Below, one piece after another: positions 1-32,949 of a stretch of 64,000 bases of DNA. The stretch spans positions 112,244,746 through 112,308,745 of the forward strand of contig CM057826.1 of the NCBI GenBank assembly GCA_030068075.1, given 5' to 3'. The notes beneath the pieces are model-generated. The model had not been told where the DNA came from, ran no database searches, and was given only the letters and a program-made list of their open reading frames with translations. This stretch comes from Paguma larvata (lineage: Eukaryota > Chordata > Mammalia > Carnivora > Viverridae). How positions within the stretch are numbered: position 1 is the first letter of the stretch; every line of letters starts with the position of its first letter. A program made the position numbers and the translations under genes.

Positions 1-398
1 TTCTTCTGCCAACTTCCTTACTAATAAACATGTACCACGGGTCCCAGACTGAATAAAGGAAGCTTCGAAAAAGCAGAGCTCTTTTGGTACTGTATAGAGA
101 TCATTCCATGCCAGGAGAAGACATTCCTCAAATATAAAACTGTACTTATTATTTTACCATGTACCAGTCTATAAATCAGGAGGCTAGAGATTGGGTCCAT
201 GCTCTGGTCCAAGGCCCTTTCTTCCTATGGGCCTCAGTTTATTATAAGTAATTTAACACAATTTTCAAAGGAAAAACTGAATAACGAACTTCAAAGAATC
301 CTAAAATCTCAGAAATAAGAACTGTATTTTCAAATTACAAGTAAATGGCACCCAACAATAAATGTTGGCTCCCAGGTTAACGGGTCACGGCCCTTTAC
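1..398 (-). other. TCERG1 intron 8 (partial)
   Basis: Intronic by position, downstream of the exon 8 donor. I see no exon and no recognisable repeat in it. Confidence 0.8.
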
Positions 399-21507
<21,109 letters not shown>

Positions 21508-21970
21508 TACAGAGGGCCGCGTTCCTCCACCCGCCGACTGAGTGTCCCCTATTGGCCAGACGGATCGTCAATCCCGTGCGAGGGCGGCGGAGATCGCAGA
21601 GATCTATGAAATGATTGGTGAAACTTTCCATCAATCCTCAGGTTGAGGGCGGCATCTGCCTTACGATTGGCGAAATGGCCCGCCGACTTTGAAAGCGGTA
21701 TCCAGACAGCCAGTTGATTGGTTACTCGGAGGCTTTATGGGAAATGAGACTAGGGCAACGAGGAGCCGCCGGCGCCCTCTCGCGGTAAGCAAAATTAGGT
21801 CCTCCCACGTACTGCCGGGCCTGCGGTAGCCACGTGTCTGCCGGCTTCCAGGAAAGCCAATTGTGGAGCCATGTTGGTCACATATTGGTAATAGTGGCTT
21901 AGGCAGAGACCCTTTCCATTGCGAGAGCCAATCAAAAATCGACCTGAATCGGGCCTAAGCCAATCACAGA
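21508..21970 (-). promoter_or_regulatory. TCERG1: TCERG1 promoter region with seven CCAAT/ATTGG boxes
   Basis: Upstream of the start codon, ATTGG (CCAAT in the gene's sense) occurs at 21,551, 21,614, 21,666 and 21,717. CCAAT on the plus strand occurs at 21,857, 21,928 and 21,960. I see no convincing TATA box, which fits a CpG-island housekeeping promoter. NF-Y binds CCAAT pairs spaced like these. The E-box CACGTG lies at 21,831-21,836. The transcription start is presumably within the first hundred bases upstream of the ATG but cannot be placed from sequence alone. Confidence 0.75.
21772..21785 (-). promoter_or_regulatory. CTCF-like motif in the promoter
   Basis: The minus strand reads CCGCGAGAGGGCGC, a close match to the CTCF core CCNCNAGRKGGCRC. 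It lies between the two oppositely oriented CCAAT groups. Confidence 0.55.
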
Positions 21971-22256
21971 GTTGCCTTGGAAATACGGTATTTCCCAGCC
22001 TTTCAGAATCCAGAATGTTAAGCGACCTCCCGTTGATAGCCGCGTTATTAATAAAAGATTACTAACTACAAAAGTATCTCCTAAATTGTATTGCCAGATG
22101 ATGAGTGTTATAAGTTGCCGTATTAAGACAAGTGGGAGATGGCAAAAACTTTGCGCAATTTACAATATAAAGTACCTGTCCTTCATGCTTCTCTGAATTC
22201 AGCACACCCTGATACCCAAAAGGAATTCTGTTTATTGCTCTTTTTATTAAAGGGAA

Positions 22257-22297
22257 AATGTAAATAAATAAGTAAATAAGTAAATAAATAAGTGAAA
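22257..22297. repeat. (AAATAAGT)n simple repeat
   Basis: Repeats of TAAATAAATAAGTAAATAAG type. Confidence 0.85.
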
Positions 22298-22394
22298 ATT
22301 TAAAAAAAAAGCTTTAGGCTCTAGGGTACTAAAGGCATAAAAATGATGATCCCCATCTATCTTTAAGGAATTCAAAATATTAAAATAATAAGAG

Positions 22395-22570
22395 ATAATT
22401 TTTACTCGGACCTAACCACATATACCACTGTCCTGAGTACTTTCCTTATTAGCTATTTTAAGTCTCCTAAACACAGAGAGGTGGGTACTATGAATAACTA
22501 CAGTTTATACATGAAAGTGAGGTGCAGAGAACTTAGGGAACTGCACAGAACTACTAAATGGCAGAGCGTA
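22395..22570 (-). repeat. MIR
   Basis: 'gaggtgggtactatgaataa ctacagtttatacatgaaag tgaggtgcagagaactt' is a reversed MIR core. Confidence 0.6.
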
Positions 22571-22625
22571 ATGAGGGCTCCCTCTCTCCCTCTCAAAAAA
22601 AAAATAAACATTAAAAAAATTTTTA
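22571..22625 (+). repeat. SINEC 3' stub
   Basis: Only the end is present: CTCCCTCTCTCCCTCTC, then A-rich tail with AATAAACATTAAAAAAAT. Confidence 0.55.
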
Positions 22626-23559
22626 ATGTAGTAAGGGCTGAACACACTTCGGAGGTGATCAACTGGTGAAGGAAAGAATGCTTAAAGTTTCACTAAATAC
22701 GTGATATTCAAACAAACTGGAGTCTAAGAGTGGGAGTTAGATCCGTTTTTCAGTATTAGCATACATCCCCAAATCCTGCCAAATTATTCCGAGAATAATA
22801 CTGGTATAGATGGCTCATGACAAACTCTTCCCCTGAGCTAGGGGGAAATAAAGCATCTCAAAATAGATGCTTTCATCTTACAGAAAGCTAATTACTGGCA
22901 TGTATAAAAGATGAAAACAAACTGTCAGCTTGAACAAATGGAAGAAACTCTTTGCAGTTGTAATGAAAGTTTTATCATTCAATTGTTTTATTACTTTATC
23001 TATCTATATAGAGAGACATTAGGATATTTTATCTTATTGTATTATCTTCCTTTTAGATATTTAGAGCAGGCATACCTATATATGTATATGATTTTACATA
23101 AAATCATTCCATTGTTTCATTGCCGTAGCTTATTGACATAAACGTGAGCTTGAAATTCACGTATTTTGTACTCAATAGTTACACAAAACGTACAGCAAAT
23201 ATCTCCTCTGAGCTGCATCTACAGTGAGCCATTTTATTGAATCAATGTGAAAAAATAATTAATGGGACTGAGGGCATCTTTCAAGAGACCAAATGCACTG
23301 TCCTATAGCCAAAGCTTGATAACTCAGGTTACTGAAAATGTGCATAGCTGCACAGAACAGAAAAACAAATAGCACCCTTGCCCAGTTGGCAACAACTGAA
23401 TTATAGAGCCTGAAACTTAGTCTATCAAAGGGAGGTAAAGAGACAGTGTTTGTTTAAGACTAATTAATATCATTGGGGCTTTAGGTTTTGGCTATGAAGT
23501 CACCCTGAAGAAGTGACTCTTGAAACATGGCTCTGATACAGAATCAGGCTTTTCTTTTT

Positions 23560-23760
23560 AATAAGTACCATTTCTGAACACCTATTTTAAACCTATGGTA
23601 GGTACTTAGCATACACTAGGTTTAATCCCCTTCTCCATCTTACATGTGGAGAAAGTAATGCTCACGGAGATTACATAGCTGGTGCAAAGTGACATTCACA
23701 CAGCTGATAGTGAAGCTAGGGTTCAGGCACCCAAGCCAACTGGAGACTGCTAAATCCTAC
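23560..23760 (-). repeat. MIR
   Basis: 'gtaggtacttagcatacact' and 'cacacagctgatagtgaagc tagggttcaggcac' match a reversed MIR. Confidence 0.65.
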
Positions 23761-24019
23761 CCAAACCAGAAAGATAGAATAGTTAATACATCATTTCCTC
23801 CTCTTTCCTCTAGACTGAAATACTTTGAAAGGACTCTTTTTTCTTCACTGAATCCCCAGCTTCTAATAGAGTGTTCACTCACCCTAGAGGCCAGTGCTGT
23901 CTACTTGCTGCAGTTATATTATTCCTCGCTGGAAATAATGGTCTTTGAAACATTGCAAGAGAACTCAGGAAAGGAGATACACCTGCTGGCTACCTACGAG
24001 GCAATATGGATAGCGGTTG

Positions 24020-24200
24020 CTCATAGGCTTTTGATTAAATTTGATCAGGATTCTAGTCCTGGTTCTATGAACTACGGGCTGTGTAATCCTGGGCGAATTA
24101 CTTGACTTCCCATACCTTCTTTGGCTTCTTTATTTGGAAAATAAAGAGTTGCCATGAGGTTTTATAAGTAACCATTTACCATGGTCGAGGCGGCAACGAA
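24020..24200 (+). repeat. MIR
   Basis: 'gattctagtcctggttctat' then 'cctgggcgaattacttgact' and 'aaataaagagttgccatgag' are MIR landmarks. Confidence 0.6.
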
Positions 24201-24429
24201 CAGGCCTCAATAAATTCTATTTGTTAACTGAGTTGCTTTGGGGCATTTTGCTAACCGATGCTTTACCTAAATGGTTAAAATCAAGAGAGCTTTCAGTTTT
24301 TTGCACATGTATATGTGAAGACATTGCCCTATCAGCTAAGAAACTAGAACAATATTACTCTATGAAGAGCAAACATATGAAATCAACTCATAGGTCAGAG
24401 CAGAAAATAATAGTAGCTTACCTTTGCCT

Positions 24430-24960
24430 TCTTTCTTATCTATATCAATATGTTATCCATATCTGGGCAACAAACTGCCCCCAAATTTAACAGCTCACAG
24501 CAACAAAATTTCTTATTTCACGGTTTCCATGAATCAGGAATCCAGGCTCAGCCTCTGGTCTACATGCCTCTGGCGGGTGGTCTCTTGTAAGGTGGCAGTC
24601 AGGCTGTCTGCCACGGGGGAAGATTCACCTGAAGTTCGAGGCTCTGCTTCTAAGTGCTCTCATCTGGTTGTTGGCATGTGTCACTTCCTTGCAGGTTCTT
24701 AAAAACTGAGGACACTCCCATGAGTCTCTCCATGGGGCTGCCAAACAAGGCAGTTTGCCTCTCCTACTATAAGCGATCTAAGAGAGAGCGCGAGAATGCC
24801 CAAGACAGAAGCAACAGACTCTTTGTAACTTAATGTTAGCAGTGAAATTCCATCACTTCTGCCCATATTCTATTCATTAGAACCAAATCAGGACGTCTGG
24901 CTCCCACTCAAAGGGAGGAGATTACCCAAGAGTTGAACACCATCGCCGGGGACCATCTTA
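24430..24960. repeat. Old interspersed repeat, class uncertain
   Basis: Contains the common mammalian pattern 'aacaaaatttcttatttcac', 'aatcaggaatccaggctcag', 'catatctattcattag'-like blocks of an ancient repeat. Whether LTR or DNA type I cannot decide. Confidence 0.4.
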
Positions 24961-26270
24961 CCTGCCACACCAGCTTTCAGGCCTCAACTTCCACATCACT
25001 TCCCCCAGAAAGCAGTGCTCAGAGAGAAAAACCTGACCTCCTGCTATGCCCATCTAAGGAATTTCCCCTATTATATTCTTTTCCTCATGTCTTTGTAACA
25101 TTCCAACTACTTGTTACTACACACTGTAACAATGAGCAGTGTGTACATGATATGTTGTACATACATTGTCTTATTTCTTTTCCTGTCAACTTTTTTGTTT
25201 TTAATGAAGTACTTTAAATTATAAACATCGTAACATTCCACCACTAAGTACATCAGTTTGTATCTCTTAAAAAAACACATAGCTTCCTATATATCAAATA
25301 CATTTTCACACCTGACAAAATTAAGGGTAATGCCAAGTCCATATTCACATTTCCCCCGCCGTCTCTAAAATGTCATTTTTAGCTGGTTCGGCCAAATTAA
25401 AATCCAGTTCAGAACCATGCAATGCATCTGGAGACTATGTTGCTTAGGTCACTTTTAACCTACCAGCATTGTTTTTATCAGGACCCTGACTTGCTGCAGA
25501 TACCAGACCAGTTTCACCCTCTGGATCTCTCTGATTATTTCCTCTAATCCTTGTATTTCTGTAAGGTGGAACTTAGACCCAAAGACTCGGTTAGATATAA
25601 ACTGAACATTTTTATGAAGAGATCTTCATAAGTAGTGCTGTTTATTTCAGTTATAACACAGCCAGAAATACACACGTATCTGGTTATCCCGCACTTAATG
25701 ATGCTGAGAGTGACACTGGGTTACAGCAGGGACAGCTCTGTCCTTCCAGTGTAACCAGTATACTCTCTGCACTGTTAATATTACATCTGGACTCTGGTCA
25801 GAAACCAGGATTATTTTGGGCAAAATTGGGTGAACGGTAATCCTACCTAGCAACCATTAACTTAAATGGTTTAATGGTTTTATCCTTTCAATATTTCCTC
25901 AGGGGGTGGCAAAATAATGCATTTCTAATTATGTGTTACTGTCTACATTTGCTACCTAACAATTCTGCAAATTGGAGAGTTCCCTGAACAACAGGGGCTA
26001 TTTAGTTACCAAAAATTCAGTTTCTATAAAATTAAAAGGTAGATAAATGTGCAATTCTTTACCTTTATTTATGAACTTTCAAAATAAAAAAGTGGTTTGA
26101 TAGCCATCTCAACTAGAGACAGATTAGACTTTTTTCTGATTCCTTTAAGTATTAGCATCGACTCATGGGTTGTCAATGGATTCATTTCGTTTCAATTAAC
26201 TAAAATCAATAATATTTTTTGATGCTCAAATTTCCATAAATTATCCATTTGCTCTTCACAACAATCTTCT

Positions 26271-26306
26271 TTTTTTTTAAGTTTATTCATTTATTTTGAG
26301 AGAGAG

Positions 26307-26340
<34 letters not shown>

Positions 26341-26521
26341 TGTGTGTGTGTGTGTGTGTGTGTGAGCGGAGAGGAGCAGAGGAAGTAGGAGAGAGAGAAT
26401 CCCAAGCAGGCTCTGCACTGACCGCGGAGGGGGGTGTGACTCAATCCCATGAACCCTGAGATCATGACCTGAGCTGCAATCAAGAGTTGGAGACACAAAT
26501 GACTGAGCCACTCAGGTGCCC
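26271..26521 (-). repeat. SINEC with long (GA)n(GT)n head-side microsatellite
   Basis: Reads in reverse from TTTAAGTTTATTCATTTATT to TGAGCCACTCAGGTGCCCC. The CT-rich body has expanded into pure AG and TG runs (about 26,297-26,364). It is flanked by CAACAAT on both sides and inserted in a MIR. Confidence 0.9.
26297..26364. repeat. (GA)n(GT)n compound microsatellite
   Basis: An AG run directly followed by a TG run, grown from the CT-rich SINE body. A likely polymorphic marker. Confidence 0.9.
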
Positions 26522-27109
26522 CAACAATATTTTAGGTAAGGTATCATTACTATCCCCACATATCAAGAAACTGGGACGAAGAGAAGTTAACTAAGAAAGG
26601 AAGTAACTAAGGTGGCTCAGAAAGTATCTTCAATGTCCAATTGAATCTAGACTCCGAGAGAGTAGGGAATGAATTCATGTTTTTTCAGTTCATTTCTCTT
26701 GAATGTAGCTCAGCACCAGTCAATAAATCAGCCAATGAGCAAATTAATTAATTGATGATCATTTCTCGTTGACACCAAAAAACATTATAATACCAACAGA
26801 AGACTTTCAGATTAAATAATGTGATATCTGGGATTAACTTCAAAATAAACAAGCTACAAGGCAGGGGAGAGGGTGACACATGAAACAGGGGAGGCTGTAC
26901 CTTGATAACTGTTGAAGCTGGGTCATAGGTAAGTGACAGTTTATGATACTATCCTCTATACTTTTTAATACTTGAAGTTTTCCACCAGCGAAGAAAATAT
27001 TCTAAGCCTTTGAAACATCAAAATGTAGGGAACTCCATAAAAGAGTATTTAAACTTATACACAGCCAAGTGTATCTGCTTACATTTTTAGTGTGTCTGAC
27101 AAAAGAAAA

Positions 27110-27315
27110 GAGAGTAAAAGTAAACTGATGATACCAATTATCCCAACACAAGCTAAATTAGATATGTAAAGAGTAAGATCTCCTCTCTGGTCATAGATGG
27201 TAACTATACTTCTCATAGTGAGCATTGTATAATGTATAAACTTGTCAAATCACTGTGCTTTGCACCTGAAACTAATGTAACATTATATGTCAACTATACT
27301 TAAATAATAAAAAAA
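27110..27315 (+). repeat. L1 3' end (L1MA-like)
   Basis: 'tggtaactatacttctcata gtgagcattgtataatg' and 'cacctgaaactaatgtaaca' followed by 'caactatacttaaataataa' and an A tail, the standard end of middle-aged mammalian L1. Confidence 0.7.
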
Positions 27316-27779
27316 ATTAAAGAGTGAGAGCATTGTATTAAACAGATCAAGGTAACAGGCATCTCATGTTTGACTTTTTTGTGGGAAAGCTGATAACGAT
27401 GGTATGTATAATATTGTTTAAATGTCAAAACTTAGAGAAAATCTGAACTCTATAAAAGAGAAACCTGTGAATCTCTTGGCTAGAAGAAAAGATATTCTCA
27501 AGAGAAGGTTTTATCCATGTTAACCAAACTGAGAAGGCAGACAAGAAGATGTTAGGTCACAAAATGCACTGGAGTTTTGATATCCATTAAAAATATTGTT
27601 CCTCATAAATGTAGGAGGAATGAGGAACATGGAAAATCACCATTAGAATACCACAGTAATTATGCTGCAGGCAAATTCTTCTGATGCATGCTAAAACTAG
27701 CGGATGAAACTGTAAAGACAAACAGGATATTGCACAGGCTCAAAGTATCTCTGCCCAAAATTTATAAAATACTGTGGTG

Positions 27780-28410
27780 GTTTTAAGATATGTCCGTGGA
27801 TTCTTTGAGACTCCTCCCTCTAAAAGATGGAGCTTAATATTCCTCTCCTTGCTGTGGTTTGAACTTAGTGACTCTGCCTAAGAGAATTTACACTCACGGT
27901 GGAGAAATCTGGCACACACCATCTCAACCAAGTGCTAAGGGTTAATATCTTCAGTGACGGCGCGCACCCCTGATACAATGTGGTGAGAAGGGCTCTTCAC
28001 CTCCGTGGCATTCTTCCCCAAAATCCATCACATCAGTCCAAACCTGAGGAAACATTAAACAGATAGCAGTTGAGGGACATTCTACAAAATGCCCGATCGA
28101 TACTCTTCAAAAGTGTTTAAGTCATGAAAGGAAGGGATGGACTGAGAAACTATCACAGATTCAAGACAGCAGGGGAAATTCAACAACTAAACGTGATATA
28201 GTATCTTGGATTGCATCCTGGAACAGAAAAAGGCCACTAGTGGGGAAAAAAATTGAGGAGATTTGAATAAAGCTGGTAGTTCAGTTAGAATGGTACCTCT
28301 AGTTTTGATAAATGTACTATGGTTATGTAATAAGTTAACATTAGGGGAAGCTCTGTAGTAACTTTGCGTCTCTTCTGTAAATCCGAAATTATTTCAAAAT
28401 ATGTCATAAG
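27780..28410 (+). repeat. L1-like 3' region
   Basis: 'ttctacaaaatgcccgatcg', 'ggatcctggaacag'-like block, 'actatggttatgtaataagt taacattaggggaagct' and 'ttctgtaaatccgaaattat ttcaaaat' fit the 3' end of an old L1. A related copy lies at 46,020-46,225. Confidence 0.55.
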
Positions 28411-29075
28411 CTTCCAGATAGCTAGCTTTCTGTGATGCTAGCCAAATGCAGAGGGTACATATCACAGCCATACTGTGATATTTGCCTTAATTCATCCATC
28501 TACAAAATGAGACTAGACGAGATGCTTATTCAATGATAAGGGCAAGCAATGCAAAGAGATGTCCTTAGAAAAAGCCTCAGCTACGTAAGTGCCAAGTGAC
28601 CTCCCAAGATGCCCTTGATGTTGGGAAATACTTGTGGTTAAAGATTGTACTCCTAGCTTTACAGTCTCCCAAAGAGATTTTGCTGGCCACTTTATTTACA
28701 GAGAATTACAATAGTCAAGTGAGCCAGGCGTTCCTGTCCTCCCTGTGGGCCAACTTACTGAGGGACAGAGCTAGCAAATTTATCAGAAAACAGCTCCATG
28801 AGATTGGAAGCAGAACTAGGGCAGTAAGTTATTTGATTTGAAATTTTAATAACATTGAGTCATGACAGCCTGAGAATTTGCAAGTCCACATAGACATATA
28901 CCTTCCATTTAGACCACCTGGGTCTGCTCTTGCATTGTGGAACTCTCTGCCCTGCCCAAGAACCTCTTCTTCTCATATATACCAAAGCCTACTTCCCTAG
29001 CTAGAAGGAAATTTTAAAAAGAGATGCGTTCTTTTCTATTCTGCTCTACAGGAAACAAACAGAAAAGAAGTCATT

Positions 29076-29287
29076 TTTTAATTTTTTTTAATGTTTATTT
29101 TGAGAGAGAGAGAAACAGAGTATGAGCAGGGGAGGGGCAGAGAGAAAGGGAGACACAGAATCTAAAGCAGGTTCCAGGCTCTGAGCTGTCAACACAGAGC
29201 CCAACACGGAGCTCAAACTCACGGACATTGAGATCATGACCTGAGCCAAAGTCGGACGCTCAACTGACCTAGCCACCCAGACACCCC
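29076..29287 (-). repeat. SINEC_Fc-type SINE
   Basis: Nearly full length, reversed, with CCAGGCTCTGAGCTGTCAAC. Flanked by GAAGTCATTTTT (about 29,067) and GGAAGTCATTTTT (about 29,292) as target-site duplication. Confidence 0.92.
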
Positions 29288-31201
29288 TGAAGGAAGTCAT
29301 TTTTATCATTAATATCATTGGTTGATTAAGTCAACAGACAATAAATGGTTGGCAGGCTCATGAATTTGTAGACCCTTAAGATAATTCCATTGACCACCTA
29401 GAATCTGTGAACCACAGAGTAGAGGATACCTGCTCTAAAACAACTATCTATGTTCTGTGTCCACAATTTTTCCTCAATAGGATACCATGTGATTGCTTAG
29501 GCTTCCACTTATTAGATGGTAATCACATTCCCTAGGATTGCCCTAATTTGGATTTGTCCTGGAATAGCCACCCGCTCTTTTGCAAGCTTTGGGTTTGTTA
29601 ACACAGATGACTAGATCTAAGTCCACTGTGTATGCGTTTTCCTGGCCTAACTCTCAGAACCTTTGGAGTTGTCCCCAGAATACTCAATGACACATTTACA
29701 ATGTCTTGGTTACTAACACAAACAGTACATCCAACCCACTGTATGAAGTAAACACTATTTCTTATACTGAACTGGTAAAAAGGAGCCTTCTCTTTCTTTT
29801 CTTAACAACAATCCTGTATTTTATGACTCATTCCGGCCCCAAAATCATACTATTAAAATTTCGTTTCTCAAAATTAAAACAGCATCATCTCAGAAATCCT
29901 TATTGAAAGTTAATATTTAAGACTCTATTATATGACAATTGGTTCATAGACTGTCTGTCATATACAATTTCCCCACATTGCTACCTTGAGAAGTTACAAA
30001 AGGAATTTATTGGAGAGCTGAAAGGAAACTCCCACATCATCTGGTCCAACATTCTTTGTCTACAGATGAAGAAATAGAGACCCTGAGAGATTATTAACTT
30101 TCTCATGGTCATATATCCAGTTAGTGGCAGAGACAGGACTAGAACTCAAGTCTCTACAACCTTTACTTCCTCAGTTAAATCTGACAGAAAGCCCTGTCTC
30201 TTAACATTTATAAAACTCGACATTTGCAGTGTGTCATTAAGCAGTCTCAGGACAGATGGAGACAATAAGTTTTTACTGCTCAAGGAATAACTCACCATTT
30301 TAGAAGTTACTTGAACTCTTCTCCATTACACAAAATGTATCAGACCAAACGTTCTCATTTTGGATTCAGAAGATAATTAACTTGTCCATTTGGCAAATCC
30401 ATTCATTTATCCATTTAGCAAACATTTAATGAACATTTGTTTTATGTGAGAAACTATCGTAGTTGCTAAAGATGTAAGAGTCAACGTCCATGGACTACAG
30501 TCGAGAAAAGGGGGTAGATAAACCGAATCTTAGCCAAGACAAATGACTAGTATTTACAAAGTGATTGCTATATATGCAAGCATTTTACATGGAACTTCTC
30601 GCGTAACTCCTCGTGACAGTCAAACACGCCAGTTACTCGTCACCCCCACTTTGCAAATGAGATTAGAAAGGTTAACTGAGTTGCCCAATAAGTGCCCTAT
30701 TCAGGCAATGCCACACTATGACATTTGCTTCAAATGTTTATGCCATACTGCTTGGAACTCAGGCAGAAACAGAGAAGGGGGAACTATATTTGGAGGGAAA
30801 CTGCACTGTGGAGCGGGAAACCGAGGCAGCGGAAAGCACTAGGAAAGGATGTATTAAGGCCAATGTTTTGGAAGTAATTTTAGGAACTATATGACAAAAG
30901 AACTAATGTATAGGGGAGTGGCACGTGGCAGGGCTGAAAAGGTGGGTGAGGTTATATTTTATTCGGCAGGTAAGAAGAGAGCTTGAGGGTTTCAAGTGGG
31001 GGAGTAACAGGATCAGATCTGCTTCTTAAAATGATCACTTGGACTACAGTGTGGAAAAGGAGTTAAAACAGAGCAAGATTGAAGTTAGGGAGACCATAGA
31101 AAGTTTTTGTTATTGACCATGATAAGACTTTGAGCTAAGACAATGGCAGCGAGATGAAGAAGAGGGAACAGGTTCAGGAACTATTTAAAAGATAGGGTCC
31201 A
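29288..31201. other. Intergenic block, MIR and L2
   Basis: A CORE-SINE-like fragment at 30,000-30,180, L2 at 30,385-30,535, MIR at 30,540-30,690, and an L2-type body from 30,850 that continues after the SINE pair. No gene. Confidence 0.7.
30540..30690 (-). repeat. MIR
   Basis: 'aagcattttacatggaactt' and 'ccactttgcaaatgagatta gaaaggttaactgagttgcc' mark a reversed MIR. Confidence 0.65.
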
Positions 31202-31407
31202 GGGGTGTCTGTATGCATCAGTCAGTTGGGTGACCATCTTTGACTTGGGTCAGGATCTCACAGTTCGGGCCCCTTGTTGGGTTCTGTGCTGACAGCTCGG
31301 AGCCTGGAACCTGCTTTAGATTCTGTGTCTCCCTCTCTCTCTGCCCCTCCCCTGCTCATGCTCTGTGTCCCTCTCTCTCTCAAAAAATAAACATTTTTTT
31401 AAAAAAG
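31202..31407 (+). repeat. SINEC_Fc-type SINE
   Basis: 'gtgctgacagctcggagcct', CT-rich body and A tail; nearly full length. Confidence 0.92.
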
Positions 31408-31415
31408 ATAGAATC

Positions 31416-31608
31416 GGGGTGCTTGGTTTCAGCTCAGGCTGTGATCTCGCGGTTTCTGAGATGTAGCCCATGTCAGACTCTATGCTGACAGAGTGGAGCC
31501 TGCTGGGGATTCTCCCTATCTCTCTCTCTCTCTGCCCCTCCCTGCTTACCCTCTCTCATGTGCTCTCTCTCTCAAAATTAATAAGTAAAACATGAAAAAA
31601 TTTAAAAA
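31416..31608 (+). repeat. SINEC, slightly shortened head
   Basis: Starts GGGGTGCTTGGTTTCAGCTC, so about 20 bases of the tRNA-like head are missing. Lies 8 bp after the previous SINE in the same direction. Confidence 0.88.
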
Positions 31609-31756
31609 TACGGTCAACAAAACTCGATGATGGATTGGATTTGAGTGTGGGACAGGTGGGGAGTTTTAGGCAACATTAAGATTTCTGACTTGGACTGCAT
31701 GTTTAATACACAGGGATAACTTCTCCAACTTGCTAGATCAAGTATAAAGCGCTATA

Positions 31757-31800
31757 CACACACATGTACACACACACACATATACACACAAATATATGCA
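31757..31800. repeat. (CA)n/(TA)n microsatellite
   Basis: ACACACACATGTACACACAC-type tract. Confidence 0.85.
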
Positions 31801-31972
31801 GTATAGTACAGATATATATTCTAAATAGACTTGTTCTGGTTTCAGACTTTGATTTACTCTACTATATTCAAATTCCCTTCTAATGAAATCTGTTATCACC
31901 AGATCCTGTAGGATTTTTAGAAGAAAATACAGAACAGTAGAAATAATTTACCCATAGCCCATCACTTGCACC

Positions 31973-32010
31973 AGAACATCAAGACTTCATGAGAACATCA
32001 AGACTTCATG
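31973..32010. repeat. Perfect 19-bp tandem duplication
   Basis: AGAACATCAAGACTTCATG occurs twice without spacer (31,973-31,991 and 31,992-32,010). Confidence 0.95.
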
Positions 32011-32539
32011 AGCTTTTAATTAGGAAGTTTCCAGAACTGCCAGGAAAGGTCACAGCTCCCTTTATGCAGAAGACCGAAGTATTTGCCCTAAAAAGTAAAC
32101 AAGAAAGCAAATCACTATTAGTGGAATTCACTATTAGTGAAACGACACTGTCACTCTCTGGAAAGCCTTCTAATCTGTACCAGCCCTACTCTAGGGACAT
32201 GGAAACAAACCAACTCCTGCCCGTAAGGAGCTTGTGGTCTAGGGAGGAAGACTAAGAAGCAAAATAGGCAATACAGACGGTAAGACCTCCGGCGAGGATT
32301 AGCTCAGATCCTGGGAAGCCCAGCTCTGTGGGCAGTGGGCTCCCCCTTGTCGAGGTCAGGTTGGCTCCTCCACAGGAAACATGTAGTTGCATCAGGCACA
32401 GATGACCTGGGAGGATTTCAGATGGCCACAAAGCAGCAGGTGAAAGGACATTTTGACTCATGGCACCATTTTGTCCTAGAGGACATTTTGATGCTGCGAT
32501 GTTGAGAAGTAAGCAGTCGAGGTACAAGGACCACTGTGG

Positions 32540-32775
32540 CTTCCTCCCTGCAGGCTGCCTGGGTTTGAATCCTGGATCTGCTTCCCACCGGCTGTGGATT
32601 TTGGGACAATTGATTTCCAATCTTTGTGCCAAAGCTTCCCCACCATAAAATGAAAATAACAGTTATATCTCTGCAAAGAGGTGTTGTAAGAGTTAAATGA
32701 ATGTAAACCCATTTAAAGTGTTTAGAGCAGGGCTTGTAGTAAGTGGTCAATAAACAGTAGCTATTACCATTACTG
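32540..32775 (+). repeat. MIR, nearly complete
   Basis: 'ggctgcctgggtttgaatcc', 'cttccccaccataaaatgaa', 'gtgttgtaagagttaaatga' and 'tcaataaacagtagctatta' give the full MIR order. Confidence 0.8.
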
Positions 32776-32796
32776 TAAATACAATTTTTATTCTTT

Positions 32797-32949
32797 TGTA
32801 ATGTTTATTTATTTTCGAGAGAGACAGAGACAGAGACAGAGACAGAGCCCAAGCAGGCTCTGCACTAACAGCACAGACATGGCTGAGATCATGATCTGAG
32901 CCAAAATCAAAAGTCTGGCGCTTAACCAACTAAGTCACCCAGGGACCCC
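32797..32949 (-). repeat. SINEC with (GACAGA)n body
   Basis: Reversed copy whose CT-rich body is now GACAGAGACAGAGACAGAGA. An internal part of the middle region is deleted, leaving about 153 bp. Confidence 0.85.

Larger units (their letters stand above)
22000..26270. other. Intergenic block with MIR pieces, no gene
   Basis: Contains an (AAATAAGT)n tract (22,257-22,297), a SINEC 3' stub (22,571-22,625), MIR fragments and an old repeat at about 24,430-24,960. The 138-codon open frame at 23,689-24,105 begins inside a MIR and ends in another, so it is not a gene. The stretch 25,000-26,200 shows nothing recognisable. Confidence 0.75.
26522..29075. other. Intergenic block dominated by L1 3' ends
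   Basis: MIR remnant to about 26,640, L1MA-like 3' end at 27,110-27,315, L1-like 3' region at 27,780-28,410. The remainder is unclassified. No gene. Confidence 0.75.
30850..31730 (-). repeat. L2-type element interrupted by two SINEs
   Basis: 'gggagtaacaggatcagatc tgcttcttaaaatgatcact' before and 'gatggattggatttgagtgt' after the SINE pair belong to one reversed L2-type repeat. The SINEs at 31,202-31,608 broke it. Confidence 0.5.

Noticed and set aside
23689..24105. 138-codon plus-strand open frame
   Set aside because: Starts in a reversed MIR and ends in another MIR; the middle has no family likeness.
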